From assembly GCA_034008185.1 (NCBI GenBank), contig CM067081.1, forward strand, positions 8,431,821 to 8,495,820: a DNA stretch of 64,000 bases. Reading direction: 5' to 3'. Source of the stretch: Gorsachius magnificus. Taxonomy: Eukaryota; Chordata; Aves; Pelecaniformes; Ardeidae. The notes beneath the pieces are model-generated. The model did no database searches. It had not been told where the DNA came from and saw only the letters and a program-made list of their open reading frames with translations. Positions 1 to 11,276 of this stretch are shown piece after piece. Within the stretch, counting starts at the first letter, position 1. Each line of letters starts with the position of its first letter. Both the position numbers and the translations under genes were made by a program.

Positions 1-125
1 AGGATGGTCAGCATGTTGATGTGCGGCTTGCTGTTGAACGTCAGGTCCTCCAGCGACGACTGGTAATCGCGGCACGCGTCCTCCCGGGCCTCGCTGCTAC
101 CAGCGCTGCTCTCCGGGGCCGACAT
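1..125 (-). CDS. PCF11: PCF11, 5' end of coding sequence (partial)
   Basis: The minus strand from the ATG at 125-123 encodes 41 complete residues plus the first two bases (CT, so Leu) of codon 42, then leaves the window. After a variable start rich in Ser, Ala and Glu, the segment AREDACRDYQSSLEDLTFNS followed by KPHINMLTIL is the conserved start of the CID (RNA polymerase II CTD-interaction domain) of PCF11. PCF11 is a subunit of cleavage factor II: it binds the phosphorylated Pol II CTD and couples 3'-end cleavage to termination in the nucleus. The start has A at -3 and lies just inside the CpG island. The full protein is well over 1,000 residues, so this is only a few percent of it. Whether exon 1 continues beyond base 1 cannot be told. 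The variable first ~12 residues differ from my memory of the human protein; the CID start appears identical. Confidence 0.93.
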   Translation of the reverse strand, partial: MSAPESSAGSSEAREDACRDYQSSLEDLTFNSKPHINMLTI

Positions 126-350
126 GCTTCTCCGACCGGGGCCCGCACCAGGACCCGACCCACCGACCGAGAGCCCCCTCCCCGCGATCCCCTGCCGCCG
201 CCGCCGCCGACCGCCCCCCCCGCCGCTGCCGCGGGCTCCCTACCGCATCCTCCGGGCTGCGGCTCCCCGGCTGTGGTGCTGCCGTCGGTGCTGCTGCTCC
301 TTCAGCCGCCGCCGACTCAGTCTCAACGCTCACAAAATGGCGGCGGCGGC
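126..350 (-). other. PCF11: Probable PCF11 5' UTR
   Basis: GC-rich leader upstream of the PCF11 ATG, read on the minus strand. It contains a GCC/GGC triplet run (about 195-225) and a YY1-type element, GCCGCCATTTTG on the minus strand (about 335-347), followed by a GAGCGTTGAGACTGAG stretch. YY1 elements of this kind usually sit just downstream of the start site of TATA-less promoters, so transcription probably starts near 340-400. The exact start is inferred, not seen. Plus-strand open frames across this region are shadows of GC-rich sequence. Confidence 0.6.
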
Positions 351-380
351 TACGGTTCGCAAACCTCTTCCTCCAACCGT

Positions 381-390
381 TGCGTCATGT
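381..390 (-). promoter_or_regulatory. CRE/ATF-like element in PCF11 promoter
   Basis: TGCGTCATGT on the + strand reads ACATGACGCA on the minus strand, a TGACGCA half-CRE variant, placed between the CCAAT array and the YY1-type element. A further TGACGC lies at 495-500 (minus). Motif match only. Confidence 0.35.
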
Positions 391-455
391 GAAATTGTTC
401 TGAGGAAAGGGGCAGGCGGTTTGGAAAGCCCCTTTTGTTCCCTGACTGCACCCTG

Positions 456-757
456 ATTGGCTGCCGCCCCGTCTGCTCAGCCCGCGATTGGCTCAAGCGT
501 CACCACAGCAGCTCCTGATTGGCTAGGGCCGCCCTTCGTCTCCTCCGATTGGCTCCTGCGCTAAGGACCCGCTCTCGCCCCGGCGTCCCGACTTGCAATT
601 GGTTGCGTTTCCCCACTCCCCTGCTCCTACCGCGCCGTGCTTCTTCCTCCCGCCTCCCGTCACTGCCCTGAGCGTTGACTGATGCCCCCACGCGATCCCG
701 CCTGTCCGCCCCGCCCTCAATTGTGACTGCGCGGCCTCGCCTCCCGCTCGCTATTGG
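456..757 (-). promoter_or_regulatory. Array of six CCAAT (NF-Y) boxes upstream of PCF11
   Basis: ATTGG on the + strand (CCAAT in the PCF11 sense) occurs at 456-460, 487-491, 518-522, 548-552, 598-602 and 753-757. Five of the six have the extended form AGCCAAT. The first four are spaced 31, 31 and 30 bp, about three helical turns, so the bound NF-Y trimers would lie on one face of the DNA. All six have the same orientation. They lie about 330-630 bp from the PCF11 ATG. Confidence 0.75.
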
Positions 758-764
758 CTCAGCC

Positions 765-778
765 GTTGGCGTGGCAAC
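765..778. promoter_or_regulatory. X-box-like (RFX) element
   Basis: GTTGGCGTGGCAAC is one base away from the palindromic RFX site GTTGCC-N2-GGCAAC. It sits 8 bp to the right of the last CCAAT box (753-757). RFX and NF-Y often bind next to each other. Supported by sequence match only. Confidence 0.35.
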
Positions 779-1080
779 ACCGGGGCCCACCGCCCCCGGG
801 CAGGCCTGGGGCCTAGTGGCGGGCTGGGATGGGCCGGGCGGCTCCGAGCGGCGGCGTGGCCGCCCCGCGCACCCCGGCGGGGAACGGCCCCTTGGCCCCG
901 GCAGCGCGGGGAGCAGTGGCTGCCGGCAGCCCCGTACCAGAGAAACCACTCGCCCTAGCGAAGCGAGTCGCACCGGTACAGGCCGCAGCGCTCACCTAGG
1001 CCCGTCAGGGAAACGCGGCCTTGGCGCCTTCGGGGGCGGTTGTGCCACGAGGAGCCGGGAGGGCCGGTGTGGCCCAGGGG

Positions 1081-4000
1081 TGCCAGCAGGCTGCTTGGTG
1101 CCAGCTGGTCCAGCACGCAGGATTTTCCCCACCTTGGGGGAATTAATTTGCCTCAGGAAGTGACCCTGGCCTCCCTGCTTCTCTGATGCCCGTCTGTTTT
1201 GCACCTTTTCACTGTGAGCCCTTCACACCAGTGTTTTTAGGTCTAAACAGCCAGGAGCAGCGTTTCTCCTTTTCACCATGCTATTAGGAGAGAGCTACTA
1301 CAGTCAAAAGTAACAAAACCTGCTCTTGGTCATGGGATTTGCCCAAAGGTACCTCCTGTAAGTTAACGTGCTTGCAAAGCTTTTTAAGGTACAGCGATTC
1401 CTTCCCCCGCTGCATATTACTTATTAACTGTGGAGGACTGTCGGCATTTGAAAGTAGGCCATGGGTGAGTGCTTCATTAAAATGCACTTTGAAAAACGTA
1501 TTATGTGAGATAATTTTAAAATGCAAATTTACATATATATCTATAAAAATTTTATATATATATGTATATTCTTCAAATATAGGAGAAAGATGGCAAAAAT
1601 AGAGACCTGGCCAGTTTCTGGTAAAAACTGCTGTTCGCCATTTTCTCTGGATAAAAGTGTATTTTAGTTTCTATGTTGATATTTGTATCCCCTTTCTGAA
1701 AAATGTGACCTTCGAAACAGGGAAGAGGGGGCAGGAAACATAACAACGTCTTTTATTTGCCCATTTAGTTGTATGTTCATGTTTGTTCCTGTAATCCTCG
1801 AAATGCTGTACTTTGTACACACCATTTCGCTTTTGCAGTGTGTGTCACCACAAGATAAGAAAATGAAACTGAAGTTTCTGTCTCCGGCCAACTGAAGCTG
1901 GGACTGCAAGACTTTTTCACTGTGTAAATATTAGCCAGCTATTTGAAGCCATGCTGCCCATGAAGAATATTAATTATGTACCAGGAATCAAGCCATAATG
2001 TAAACCCGGTTTATTTGGCAAAAACAGTACATATTGTTCTGCTCTTAGGGGAGAAACACGGGGGCGGGAAAACCTAGCTCCTCCCAAAACGACAATATTT
2101 GTAAGTTAGAATGCTCGGTCGTACTAATTACGGGAGCAAAACCAATAATAAGAGCAAAACTGCATTGATGAGGGTGTCATGTGGTCCAAGGCCACCCTCA
2201 AAACCAGATTTGCTGTTTACCAATCAGCGAAGGATGGAGCCAGATGTGAGGCGAAGCAGTTTGCTACCCTCCAGAACGCACCCGACTCCCTGAGACCAAG
2301 TACACTCTACATGCCCGAGCAGATCCAGTATTTTATTGTATTACTAGTTTGTCTTTACTGGTCTTTGTATGAAGTGAGAAGTAGCTCAGCAAGGTCTACA
2401 GGCTGTTAGTGAGAAGTTGCTTCTGAGACCCCCCATGCTGGTGAGCTGTGGGAACGCTCCACACTCTAAGCAGTTCTTGAAACAGCTCATTAAGGGTGGC
2501 ACAGAATTGCCCACTGAATCTGTCCTTGGGCTCTCTAATAAAAGTTGTTTATTACAGGAATTTTATTATTGCAGGAATATTACAGAGTGTGGATTTATCT
2601 GTGCCTGCAAAAGCACGCTTCATACATGTCTTCTTGAAACCGTCTCCTATTGAAAGCGTATCTTTGCTGAAATCATTAGTTAGAAATGCTTCTAGTGCAA
2701 CTATGTCCCACCTCTTATCCCAGTTGACACAGCTGTCGGTTAAAGTTGGTTGTTTGGGGTTTTTTTACAGATGCAGATAGGGGTTTTGCTGATATAAAAC
2801 CCACACTGAAAAGCCTCTAGACTAGACCTACATGTAGCACACCTGGCTTGAGAATCACCAGCAACTGATAATTAAAGATGTTTTGCTGGATAGTTGTGAA
2901 GTTATAGTATGACCTGAGAAAATATATCAAGGTAAGAAGTCCTTCAAGAATTTATTACATTCCAAAAAATCTGTAGTTGTACTTGAAAATACTTGTGTTT
3001 ATGCTTGCGCTGAATTTTCTTGGGAATTTTAATAAAATTCCTTTAAACTGTTTCATAGCTAGGTAAGGATAGAAAAAAAAAAGGATCTCTAGGCAGCCGG
3101 AAATGTTCTTGCTAATTTTCATTCTGGAAAAGTAAAAAAAAAATTAATTGAAGATGCATCCTTTTTGACATGTTTGGAAAAGAAAAACACAGACACTAAA
3201 GAAACAAACACATTGTAGATTTTTAAATATTGGTTTAATGAGATGTAAATTACCTCTCTGTACATGAGCTGAAGTCCTTTGTTCTCCAGCAGAGATTCAC
3301 TTAAGGCAGCAGACAGACAGTGTTCCTCTGTGGTTCCTCCCAAAAGGCAAAAAGCTTTATACTCTCATCAGGCCTCCAAAGCAGCTCTGCTGTCATCAGC
3401 CTCCTGCTCTTCAGTAGCTGATTTGTAGAACAGCCTTGCCTAGAAAGTTTGCCAATGTAGCTGCAGTAGGAGAGCTGGTGAACCCTCCTAGAGACGGGAT
3501 CCAATTTAAATTGCTTTAATAACTATGTATTGCTTGTATCAGAACTGCAAAGGATGTTTTGCTGTTGAAACTGCATCTGCAGGTTTTCACCAGCAAAGCT
3601 GTATTGATTGGCAAATGTTGTTATAGTCCTGGTATTGCTAAATCAGCAAAACTTTTAAATATAAACAGGGCCTCCCACATCTGCCAATCAGATTACTCCT
3701 TGCCTAGGTTACGTAGGTCTCATGCAGCTTCCCTCACTTTTATTTGCGTTTAGAGTTGTACTTTGGTGACCTCTGACGAAATAACCATAAGCTTTTTATA
3801 ACGGGATTATCTCCCGTTTGGAGCTAAGCAGCTAGGTTATTTCGAATGCGGAGAGCCTAGTTTTGTTCATAAGGTCAAAATGTAGGAAACACTGGAATTA
3901 CAACACTTGAGAAAGCACAAAAAAATTGCAGTTTGTTCTTCCAGTGTCTGGTGGTGAACAATGCTGAATTGGAGATGCATGATGAAGGAACTGTCTACTG

Positions 4001-5684
4001 ACATTTCTGTATTTACGACATTCTGCATATTGTAACTTTTCCAATACAGTTTGGGTTTCACAGCCTCAGAAGTTCTTAAGACAAATGGAATATATTTAGT
4101 AAAAAAAAAAAAAAAATTGATAGATTGATAATTAGGAAAAATTCAGATACTGACATACTGAAAAATATGCGTAGTATGTCTAGACAAATGTACTAACCTA
4201 TATCGCCCTTCAAAGCTTTGCAAGACAGTCCTGGCAGCTTGTAATTTCCATAACATTTTCATTGTGATGAGTTCATCTTTACAAGAAGGCAGACAGACTG
4301 CAAACAGCAATGAGCCAGGATCAAAGGCTAACAACAGGGAAGAAACTGTTGAATCTACATATTCCTGCCTTTGTCAATCTACACTAAATACCGTGGCATA
4401 AAAACCAGATCTGTGAAATATTTTGGACAATATTATCAAACCCAGTATTTGGTATGTGAATATAACACCCAAAGGTGTGACAGTAGGCTTTTGGGAAGCA
4501 CATCTTTATTTACACTGACTGTAACTAGCTGGGCTACCGGTAAGAGCCTGACCACAGCAGCTTGTGTTCCTGGTGCTAAAGACTTGCCAAGTTCCCACAA
4601 AGGCTTGTATAGTCTTTCGAAATCCCATGTTGTCACAGCTAGATTGTTACTGGTACCCGAGTTGACATGCCACCAGCTCACCCTCTGAAATGACATCCTG
4701 GTGGCTCTTGGGAGACTGAAGGACGCAAAACCCAGATATATTTTACTCTGGCACTTCTGTGTCATCTTCAGCTACCCAGGCGGATATTTACTACTGTTCT
4801 ATGTTACCTGTGACTGGGCAGCATTTTGCTGGGCAAGATTCTGGGTTGCTACAGAAACTGTCTCTGCAGATCCATTCAGTCAAGCAAGGCTCCAGTGACA
4901 AGACTCATGCTTTCAGCAGGAACATAAATAATTCACATTTTTGCTGGGCTGCTCTCTGTGCCTTTCCTACAAGCAGACTGGCGGCTCGAAGGAAAGCAGC
5001 TGTGATGAGCTGGAACTCATACCTAGAGAGTTAAAGGTATGTTTACTAAAGTATATTATATTTTCAAAATGTTTTGTTTCAGAGTCTGATTTTTTTTTGG
5101 AGAGGGGCAACACCAGCAAGCCTCTCTGCCAGCCATTTTTCAGAAAGATAACAGGAGAGATTCTTTGTTTAACTAAACCTGCTCCTATCACATCGCATCG
5201 CACTCCACCAGTTGTCTCTTGCTGCAGTACAGCTGCCAAGGAGGCATCTGGTTTTCTGACTGATAAAGCACACAGTCACGTAACAACCGTGGAATTAAAC
5301 CTGGAAAAAATCCCCTGGTGTTTCAGATTTGCCTGGCTGTTCCTACCTATGAGTAGCAGTGGCCATTGGCACAGATAACACTGAGTAACTACGGCAGTGA
5401 AGGACTCAAAATGTGTAGGCTCTGTTTATGTGCGGTGCTGGAACTGCTCATTAAAAGTTGACAATAAGCTGTAGAACTACTAAAATACCTCTTCCATGCA
5501 CAAATTCAAGAGTATTCCCTCTGTAGGAGTTGTAAACCCTTCTCACTCTGACTTTTACCGTCTCTGCAAACTATCAGTCCAGTATTTAATCCATTCCCCT
5601 CTCAACCACGCTTCTGCTGTTCAGATCTGGCAGTTCAACTCTTCCTTCTGCACCACCACCACCCACTTTTACAACTATTTTCAT
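1081..5684. other. Intergenic, no gene recognised
   Basis: AT-richer sequence without a convincing exon or recognised repeat. It includes an AT-rich run at about 1,535-1,575 and an A16 tract at 4,101-4,116. The longest open frame (4,941-5,378, + strand, 145 codons) has no domain I recognise and is within chance expectation. Confidence 0.6.
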
Positions 5685-5743
5685 TGAATATGGGATGGAT
5701 GTCAGTGAGTATGGGATAAATGTCAATGAATATGGGATAGTCG
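5685..5743. repeat. 21-bp short tandem repeat, about 2.8 copies
   Basis: Units starting TGARTATGGGAT begin at 5,685, 5,706 and 5,727, an exact 21-bp period with a few substitutions. The third unit is incomplete. It lies in otherwise unique sequence. Confidence 0.8.
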
Positions 5744-6539
5744 GAGTAGTCCACAGCAGTGCTTGGGCGAGCCAAGTTCTCCACCACCTTTAGCAAGTCA
5801 GTCACCTGAGAGCCTTGTGAGTAAAGTCTATGTAGTGAAATAGTGTTTAGGTTGTATTTGTGTTTAACGTGACTGCAGCTAGCCTGGCCTCTGCTCAAGT
5901 CATGGGCTGACCTTTTTGTTACATTACAGTGTGGTCTGATAAGAAGCACACTGTATGGTATATAATCCATGTAAAAATAAAAAAAATCCTTTAGCACTTA
6001 CATGTCATTTGTCTTCTTTAGCGGTCAGCTGCATCTGCTGGAGGTTGTGGGTGCCAGATCGTTGTGCTGGGAGCTGCCGCTTGAATTACAGCCCCTCCTG
6101 CCTCCCCTGCCCCCGTCAGAGCTGTGTCTGGCTGCAGTATATTCTGTATTTTCATTCTTCTGTGCATTGCACCAGCTTACTAAATGTTTTGAAATTGGTG
6201 TGGGAGAATGTATCCACTTTTCCTAGATCCCTTTTTAGAAATCTTTCTAGCCTGCCAACTCTGTGGAATAAACTATAGAGTGAAACGCTGTAGACTTCTG
6301 GTTGTGGTCTCCACTTCCAAGAGCGACAATGCATGGATCCACATCAGGGTAAAGACCTGTTCCAGCCATATCTGTGCAACTGCCATTCCTACCACAGTGG
6401 CAGGGCATAATGGGTGATGGAGGCGTGTTGTGATCCATTGTACTTCCCAGATCCTTTTGGGAAAACCAACTGCTCACCAGCTCCCCCTCATCCTGTATCT
6501 GTGTGCCTGATCGTTCGTGCCTTAGTGTATGACTTTGTG
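5744..6539. other. Intergenic, no gene recognised
   Basis: No exon or recognisable young repeat. The right part (about 6,190-6,290) may be a further decayed piece of the CR1-like relic that follows, but the similarity is too weak to assign. Confidence 0.5.
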
Positions 6540-6755
6540 CTGGTCCCCGTTGAGTTTCAGTCTTCAAACATTGCTCCAGTTGTCAAGTTTGCTTTGAATT
6601 TGAATCCCATCCTCTTATTACATTGTGATGTAATTACATTGTGGCCTTTAGAGTTTTGCATGGTCAGCAAATTTCATACATGTGTTTTCTATTCCACCAT
6701 TCATATTGTTGGTGAAACGTTGAACAAGCTAGGATAGACCCAGGAGCCACCTTTC
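6540..6755 (-). mobile_element. Ancient CR1/L3-like LINE fragment (reverse-transcriptase part)
   Basis: Read on the minus strand this resembles the old, amniote-wide CR1/L3-type ORF2. The minus translation around 6,658-6,674 gives K-F-A-D-H, a decayed form of the reverse-transcriptase F-A-D-D active-site motif. Neighbouring bases (the TTCTATTCCACCATTCATAT stretch and TTGAACAAGCTAGGA) follow the usual antisense layout of that family. It is much more diverged than the other CR1 copies and has no open frame. Confidence 0.6.
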
Positions 6756-7298
6756 TGCACTGGCAATGTATGAAACCTGATATCTACAGATCCTAAACTG
6801 CCACAAGACAAAAATTTCACTTGAGACCAGATATCTGATATCTACTGCTTTTGGGTTATTTCTGAGTCTTGTTAGCTTATGATAGAAAGAAATTTGATTG
6901 CAATTTCTACCTGATATAATTTCTACCTGATGAATCTGTGGTAGCTGCTATTCATCTCCTTGTTATTTTCCAAATGATTACAAATAACTTTTTATCTGCT
7001 GCAAATTGAAGGAACTGAAGACAGCTGGTCTTTGATTTGTTAGTTTCAGAGACCAAACCCTGCTTCGTATTGATGGTATTAAAGTCACACGCCTTACATT
7101 AACCCACGAGAAATGCTGGAAGTATTTACATAATGAATTTACAGCCTGCACAACTGCATGCTTAGAGTGAGAGAGGACCTGACTAGCAGAGAAGCATCTA
7201 TCTTTGCACTAATACTGTAAAAGTCAATTGAAAAAAAAGGCAGCATGAACACCAAACTCCAAAAAGGAAGAGCTGTTCCTTAACGTGTTTATGGAAGC
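6756..7298. other. Unassigned segment between two CR1-like relic pieces
   Basis: About 540 bp that interrupts the relic. AGACCC lies at both edges (about 6,736-6,741 and 7,298-7,303), so it could be an old insertion with a 6-bp target duplication or a chance match. No ends of the TG...CA type are visible and no coding content is recognised. Confidence 0.4.
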
Positions 7299-7540
7299 AG
7301 ACCCGAGATGGAGCCCTGCAGGGACATCCCTTCTGACTGTGAATCACTGATAAATATTTTCAGAGTACAGTTACACAATCAGTTTTGCACCAACCCTATA
7401 GAAGTTTCAGCTGCTTTGCTTATGGGACTGTTATGCGAGACAAAAGCCCTACTCAAGTGGACATCTTTAGTGCTTTTTTTCCCCTTTCCAAGTAGTTTCT
7501 TACCCACACAAGGATTTCTATTGGTCTGATAAAATTTTTT
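7299..7540 (-). mobile_element. Ancient CR1/L3-like LINE fragment (upstream part of the same relic)
   Basis: Resembles the next stretch of antisense CR1/L3 ORF2: CCCTGCAGGGACATCCC, then the TCAGTTTTGCACCAACCCTA block, then TTATGCGAGACAAAAGCC (decayed F-D-T-V-S-H region on the minus strand), then TTTCTATTGGTCTGAT. Together with 6,540-6,755 it is in the order expected for one minus-strand element. Degraded, with stop codons. Confidence 0.6.
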
Positions 7541-10074
7541 TTAAGCTCAATTTATGTTGCCAATTGCTACTGTCTTTGTTACCCGTTGTGGAAAAAAAAT
7601 TGAAATGTTCCCAAAGATTTGCAAGAGATTTTTAAAAAACATATATTTGTGTTATTTTTTTTTTAATTAAAAGCAAAGCTTCAGATTTTTTTTAACAAAA
7701 AAAATTTTTTTAGCACACTATCCATCAGAAAATGCATGGTTTGACTGTGAGATGCAAAGTAGTTTTCCCTGAGGTCAATAGATAAGATGGATGGTGGTCT
7801 TTCTTTCTGGCTCTTCAGTTAGATTAGGAGGAAGCTCCATGAATTGAATTTGATACTGCCCCTCCCAGCATTTTTCTGGGAAGAACTGTTGTGATTCTTG
7901 GCTAAAAGTCTCTTCTCGCTTGCCTGGAAGTGTCAATTTGGGGAGTTCAGCTTACACTACTAGACCAATAGCTTCTTATTGTGGTGAAAAATCATTTTGT
8001 GTGTACTGTATCGCAAAAGGTTTCCAGCATTTCTCTAGAGAAGAGCAAATCTGGGCTCAGGATGGCGTTTTAACTCTTACTTACTTAACACAGCTGTGTG
8101 CTACCAACATTAACACTCATGGAACCTCGAGTAGGGACCAAAACAGGCACCCTCTTTTCCCACTCCCATGGCTGGATGCACTGCTATGCATCTCCCTACC
8201 AACACATCTCTTCCCTCTCTCATTTTCAGGCTGGACAAGAAAATCCATGCATGGGTCAGAAAAAAACTATTTTTGCAGTCACCTGAGCTTCTGTGTCATT
8301 AAATAAAATTGTTGCTAGCTCAACTGCAGAAACGTTTCCGAGAAACACATCTGTCCTTATCCCAGGCTGGACAGCCCTCCCATATAAAATAATAAAAAAA
8401 AAAAAAAATAAAGACCCACAGTGGGCCAGACTCTGCATCCACTTACAGTGGAGTAACCATACACAGGGTGGGGGGACTGCAGCATTATCAGCACATGATC
8501 TTTTGTTATCCAGAATCTTCCCCCATTCTTCAAACAGGATTTTCCTGTTACTGTGTGTGGGCTGGAAGGTTTAACTACAGCCTGACTCTTCCTACTGCTA
8601 TGATTGCCGTTGTCTCCTGGGAATCTTTATGGATATTGAGTAAGGAGGCATAAACCTGCCCGGCAGAGTAGTATCAGCGCTCTGCAAACCCAGCCTTCCT
8701 AGGGGGCAGCTGTCTTCATCGCCAAAGGGCCAAGCAAGCAACCGTCCCCCGCAACCCTTTACATTAAGGAACAGTTTTTGACTTAAGCCTATTTCGTCTC
8801 TTGTAAGAAGATTAAAAGAATTAAAGACAAACCCAGTGACCCGTTTAGTGCATTTAATATTAAGCCTATGACACATAGTTTCATTTTACACAGGGCCAGA
8901 ATAAGCAGAAGGATGATTATACACCTTTTATGTTGCTCTTGAGGACTTCCAAGCCAGAATGCCCTGCCTGCCTCCATCTCCAGAGGATCCCCAAAGCTAT
9001 GTAGCTGCATACACATGCCACCAGCCACTGTTCTTGGAAAAAACATCCTATTTGAGTTGTAGCAGAGTAATTATTTCAATATATGAAGAGGAGAGCTAAC
9101 CTGGATGTGCTGCAAAGGTTTTGAGGAGGTGGAAAGCGCCTGGGGGGTGGGTGGGATGGGGCTTGTGAAGCCATGGTCCCCTGCAGACCCTGTCCAAGGG
9201 CTCCTGCACAAGGGCTGGGCAAACCAGCACTTCCTTCATCCGTGATCCGGGTAGATCCCGCTCCTCACATCAGTGCAATGGTGGCACGCTGGTGTAGGGG
9301 GCACAGAGGGGACAGGGAATATGGCCTTGAAAGAGGGGCCCTGCAGTGGATCTGTGCCTGACAGCCTGCTCCCCAAGGCTGCAAGACAAAATGATAAAAG
9401 CACGGTGACTTCTTCACACTGGGTAGTGCCTAAAGCCCTCGCCTTTCCAGCTGAGCCCCAGTAATGCCGAACTGAAGTGTAGGTTTTTTAAGGACTCCAT
9501 AGACACTACAGTAAAACAATTCACAGGCTGACCTAAGCAGGAATGTTTAAAGAAGTGCTCAGAATGTTCTTCTTCAAGCCCATTATAAAAGTCCCAGGCT
9601 AATTCCCAAGTGCTTTTACAATCCATTTGCCTGAGTTGCTAGCAGGGAAAAAACTCCCAACTACAGTTTATCTGCACGCTGTAGGAACATACAGCTGCTT
9701 AATATCCCTCTCTGTTTGCAGCACCATGTTTGTCCAAAAAATACTTACAGTAAATATTGCCAATCATAAACAATCCGTCACGAATTACCAAACTGTTCTC
9801 TTCACATTGGGAGCAGCTGGTGTATTGGGATACGCTGCGAGAATCACTGCTTGGAGATGTGCCAAGTGAGCTAGGAACTGGGATGGGTTACTGGCCTGGT
9901 CTTGCTTTGAGTTGGGTTTATATGAGACAATACCGTGTTTGGGTAGCTTGGCATCTTTTTAAATATGTTTAGACAAAGGGTGAAAGTCGTGTATTTCTGT
10001 GTGTAATTAACCACTCCAGTGCTGTGAAAGGAACCAGAATTTAGCCCCACAATAAAACCGACCCTTGATAATCC
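7541..10074. other. Intergenic, no gene recognised
   Basis: Contains A/T homopolymer runs (7,590-7,710; A-rich run at 8,390-8,413). Open frames here are short and show no family resemblance. A CTCF-like core lies near 8,695-8,712 (CCTAGGGGGCAGC). Confidence 0.55.
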
Positions 10075-10092
10075 ATATATATATATATATAT
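10075..10092. repeat. (AT)9 microsatellite
   Basis: Uninterrupted AT dinucleotide run directly left of the first 93-bp duplicated segment. Confidence 0.9.
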
Positions 10093-10100
10093 GGTCTATG

Positions 10101-10193
10101 TTTTATATGATTTAGGCTGCAATTTCAGTTAAGTCAATAAATTAGCAGATTCAAATTATCCAGTCACCGAGTTAATACGGCAGATAACCAGAA
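10101..10193. repeat. 93-bp duplicated segment, copy A
   Basis: Aligns without gaps to 11,832-11,924 (offset exactly 1,731 bp) with five differences by eye, about 95% identity. The core reads ATGATTTAGGCTGCAATTTC, then AAATTATCCAGTCACC. Same orientation in both copies. Not CR1 and not the LTR family of this window. The GATAACC/TTATCC content is faintly like pogo/Tigger-type DNA transposons, but I cannot assign it. Confidence 0.85.
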
Positions 10194-11232
10194 TATATAC
10201 ATACTGATGAGCTGGTGAACTGCAGCAGAGCTCAGCAGTAAGCAGGCGCCTTAGCAGGTTGCTTCAGTAAAATCTTTTTAGATTCTGTCTGCTTTTTCTT
10301 CCTGGTAGCAGAAATTCTGCCTTCTCCTTTAGCCCTTTCCCCCCCTTGCCGCTTCTGTCACAGGAATAAGGAAGTGCACAGGTACCCATTTGTTTTGCTC
10401 ATGAAACACCGCAAAAATTACACACCACTACGTAAATAAGTAGAGGGGCAGCAAATACGGTTTCTTCAAGCTCTGTGTCTGTTATAAAGGGCCCCACAAG
10501 CATTGAAAAGGGGAAAAATCAGAGTGATGCAGCCCAAGAAGTTACCTCTGCTGAGTCCTTCTCCTTTGCCTTGCCCTTATATCGCTCTTTACCTCTGTAC
10601 TCAGCTTGCGTAAATGTGAATGATCAGGAGAGCAACTCGATGCTTCCAGGCCAAAGTTTAGGAATGGGTTTAAATTCAGATCACAATGTTTTGCAATTTA
10701 CTCTTGCCTTGTAAGTGTGCAAATCAATACACTAAGCGTAGGGCAGTGAAATGCTGTTTTCAGCAATTAACATTATAATCCTGCAAGACAGTTAAAGGCA
10801 GGCAAATTATTTTGATGGTAATAAACACATATAATGATATCAGCACTCTCTGGTTAAGTCATCAGATCTTTGAGGTGGACCTACCTCCGGTTTTCCCTTG
10901 AAACAAATGTCCCAAAAGACAAATATCTTAACTCTAGAAATCAGATTTTATTAGAACATAAAGGGATACTTTTTTTTTTTTAAGAAATAGAGAACACTTC
11001 AAGTGAGGCAGAACAGAAAGTTTCTAAATTAACTCCTTGTAGGGCAGGTTCTTTCTTTCAAATGCTTCTCTCTGTCCCATCCTGCTCTTTAAGGTGGTTC
11101 ACCCAACTCATTGTGCTTAGCAGCACTGAAGCAAAGCACCTCGCCCCCTTTCCATGGGTCCAGCCATGGCTGCAGCATCCAAGACAAGAGAGAGGCAGCC
11201 TTCCTCCCTGGTGCCAAACAACGCCCTGCGTG
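10194..11232. other. Sequence between the two 93-bp copies, left part
   Basis: No gene or known repeat recognised. A short open frame at 10,475-10,714 (+) has no family resemblance. A T-run lies at about 10,970-10,981. Confidence 0.5.
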
Positions 11233-11276
11233 TTTTATTATATATCGTGTTCCAGGGAACACGATATATAGTAAAA
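11233..11276. repeat. 44-bp near-perfect hairpin
   Basis: Left arm 11,233-11,253 and right arm 11,256-11,276 are reverse complements over 21 bp with one mismatch (a T/G pair, which would be a wobble in RNA). The spacer is only two bases (AG). The centre reads CGTGTTCC-AG-GGAACACG. Such a short spacer favours cruciform extrusion and is too short for a typical pre-miRNA loop. Confidence 0.9.

Larger units (their letters stand above)
1..1080. promoter_or_regulatory. CpG island 1 (PCF11 promoter)
   Basis: Dense CpG and high GC run from the left edge to about 1,080, where the sequence becomes AT-richer. The island covers PCF11 exon 1, its 5' leader, the CCAAT array at 456-757 and about 300 further bases of GC-rich upstream sequence. 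There is no TATA box at the expected place, which fits a housekeeping promoter. The right half (760-1,080) could also start an antisense transcript away from PCF11, but I see no decisive exon there. Confidence 0.85.

Noticed and set aside
21..456. Plus-strand open frames of 110-123 codons at the left edge
   Set aside because: They overlap the antisense of PCF11 exon 1 and its leader, are rich in Pro/Arg from GC bias, and show no domain.
4941..5378. 145-codon plus-strand frame
   Set aside because: Length is within chance for 64 kb, composition is not protein-like and no domain is recognised.
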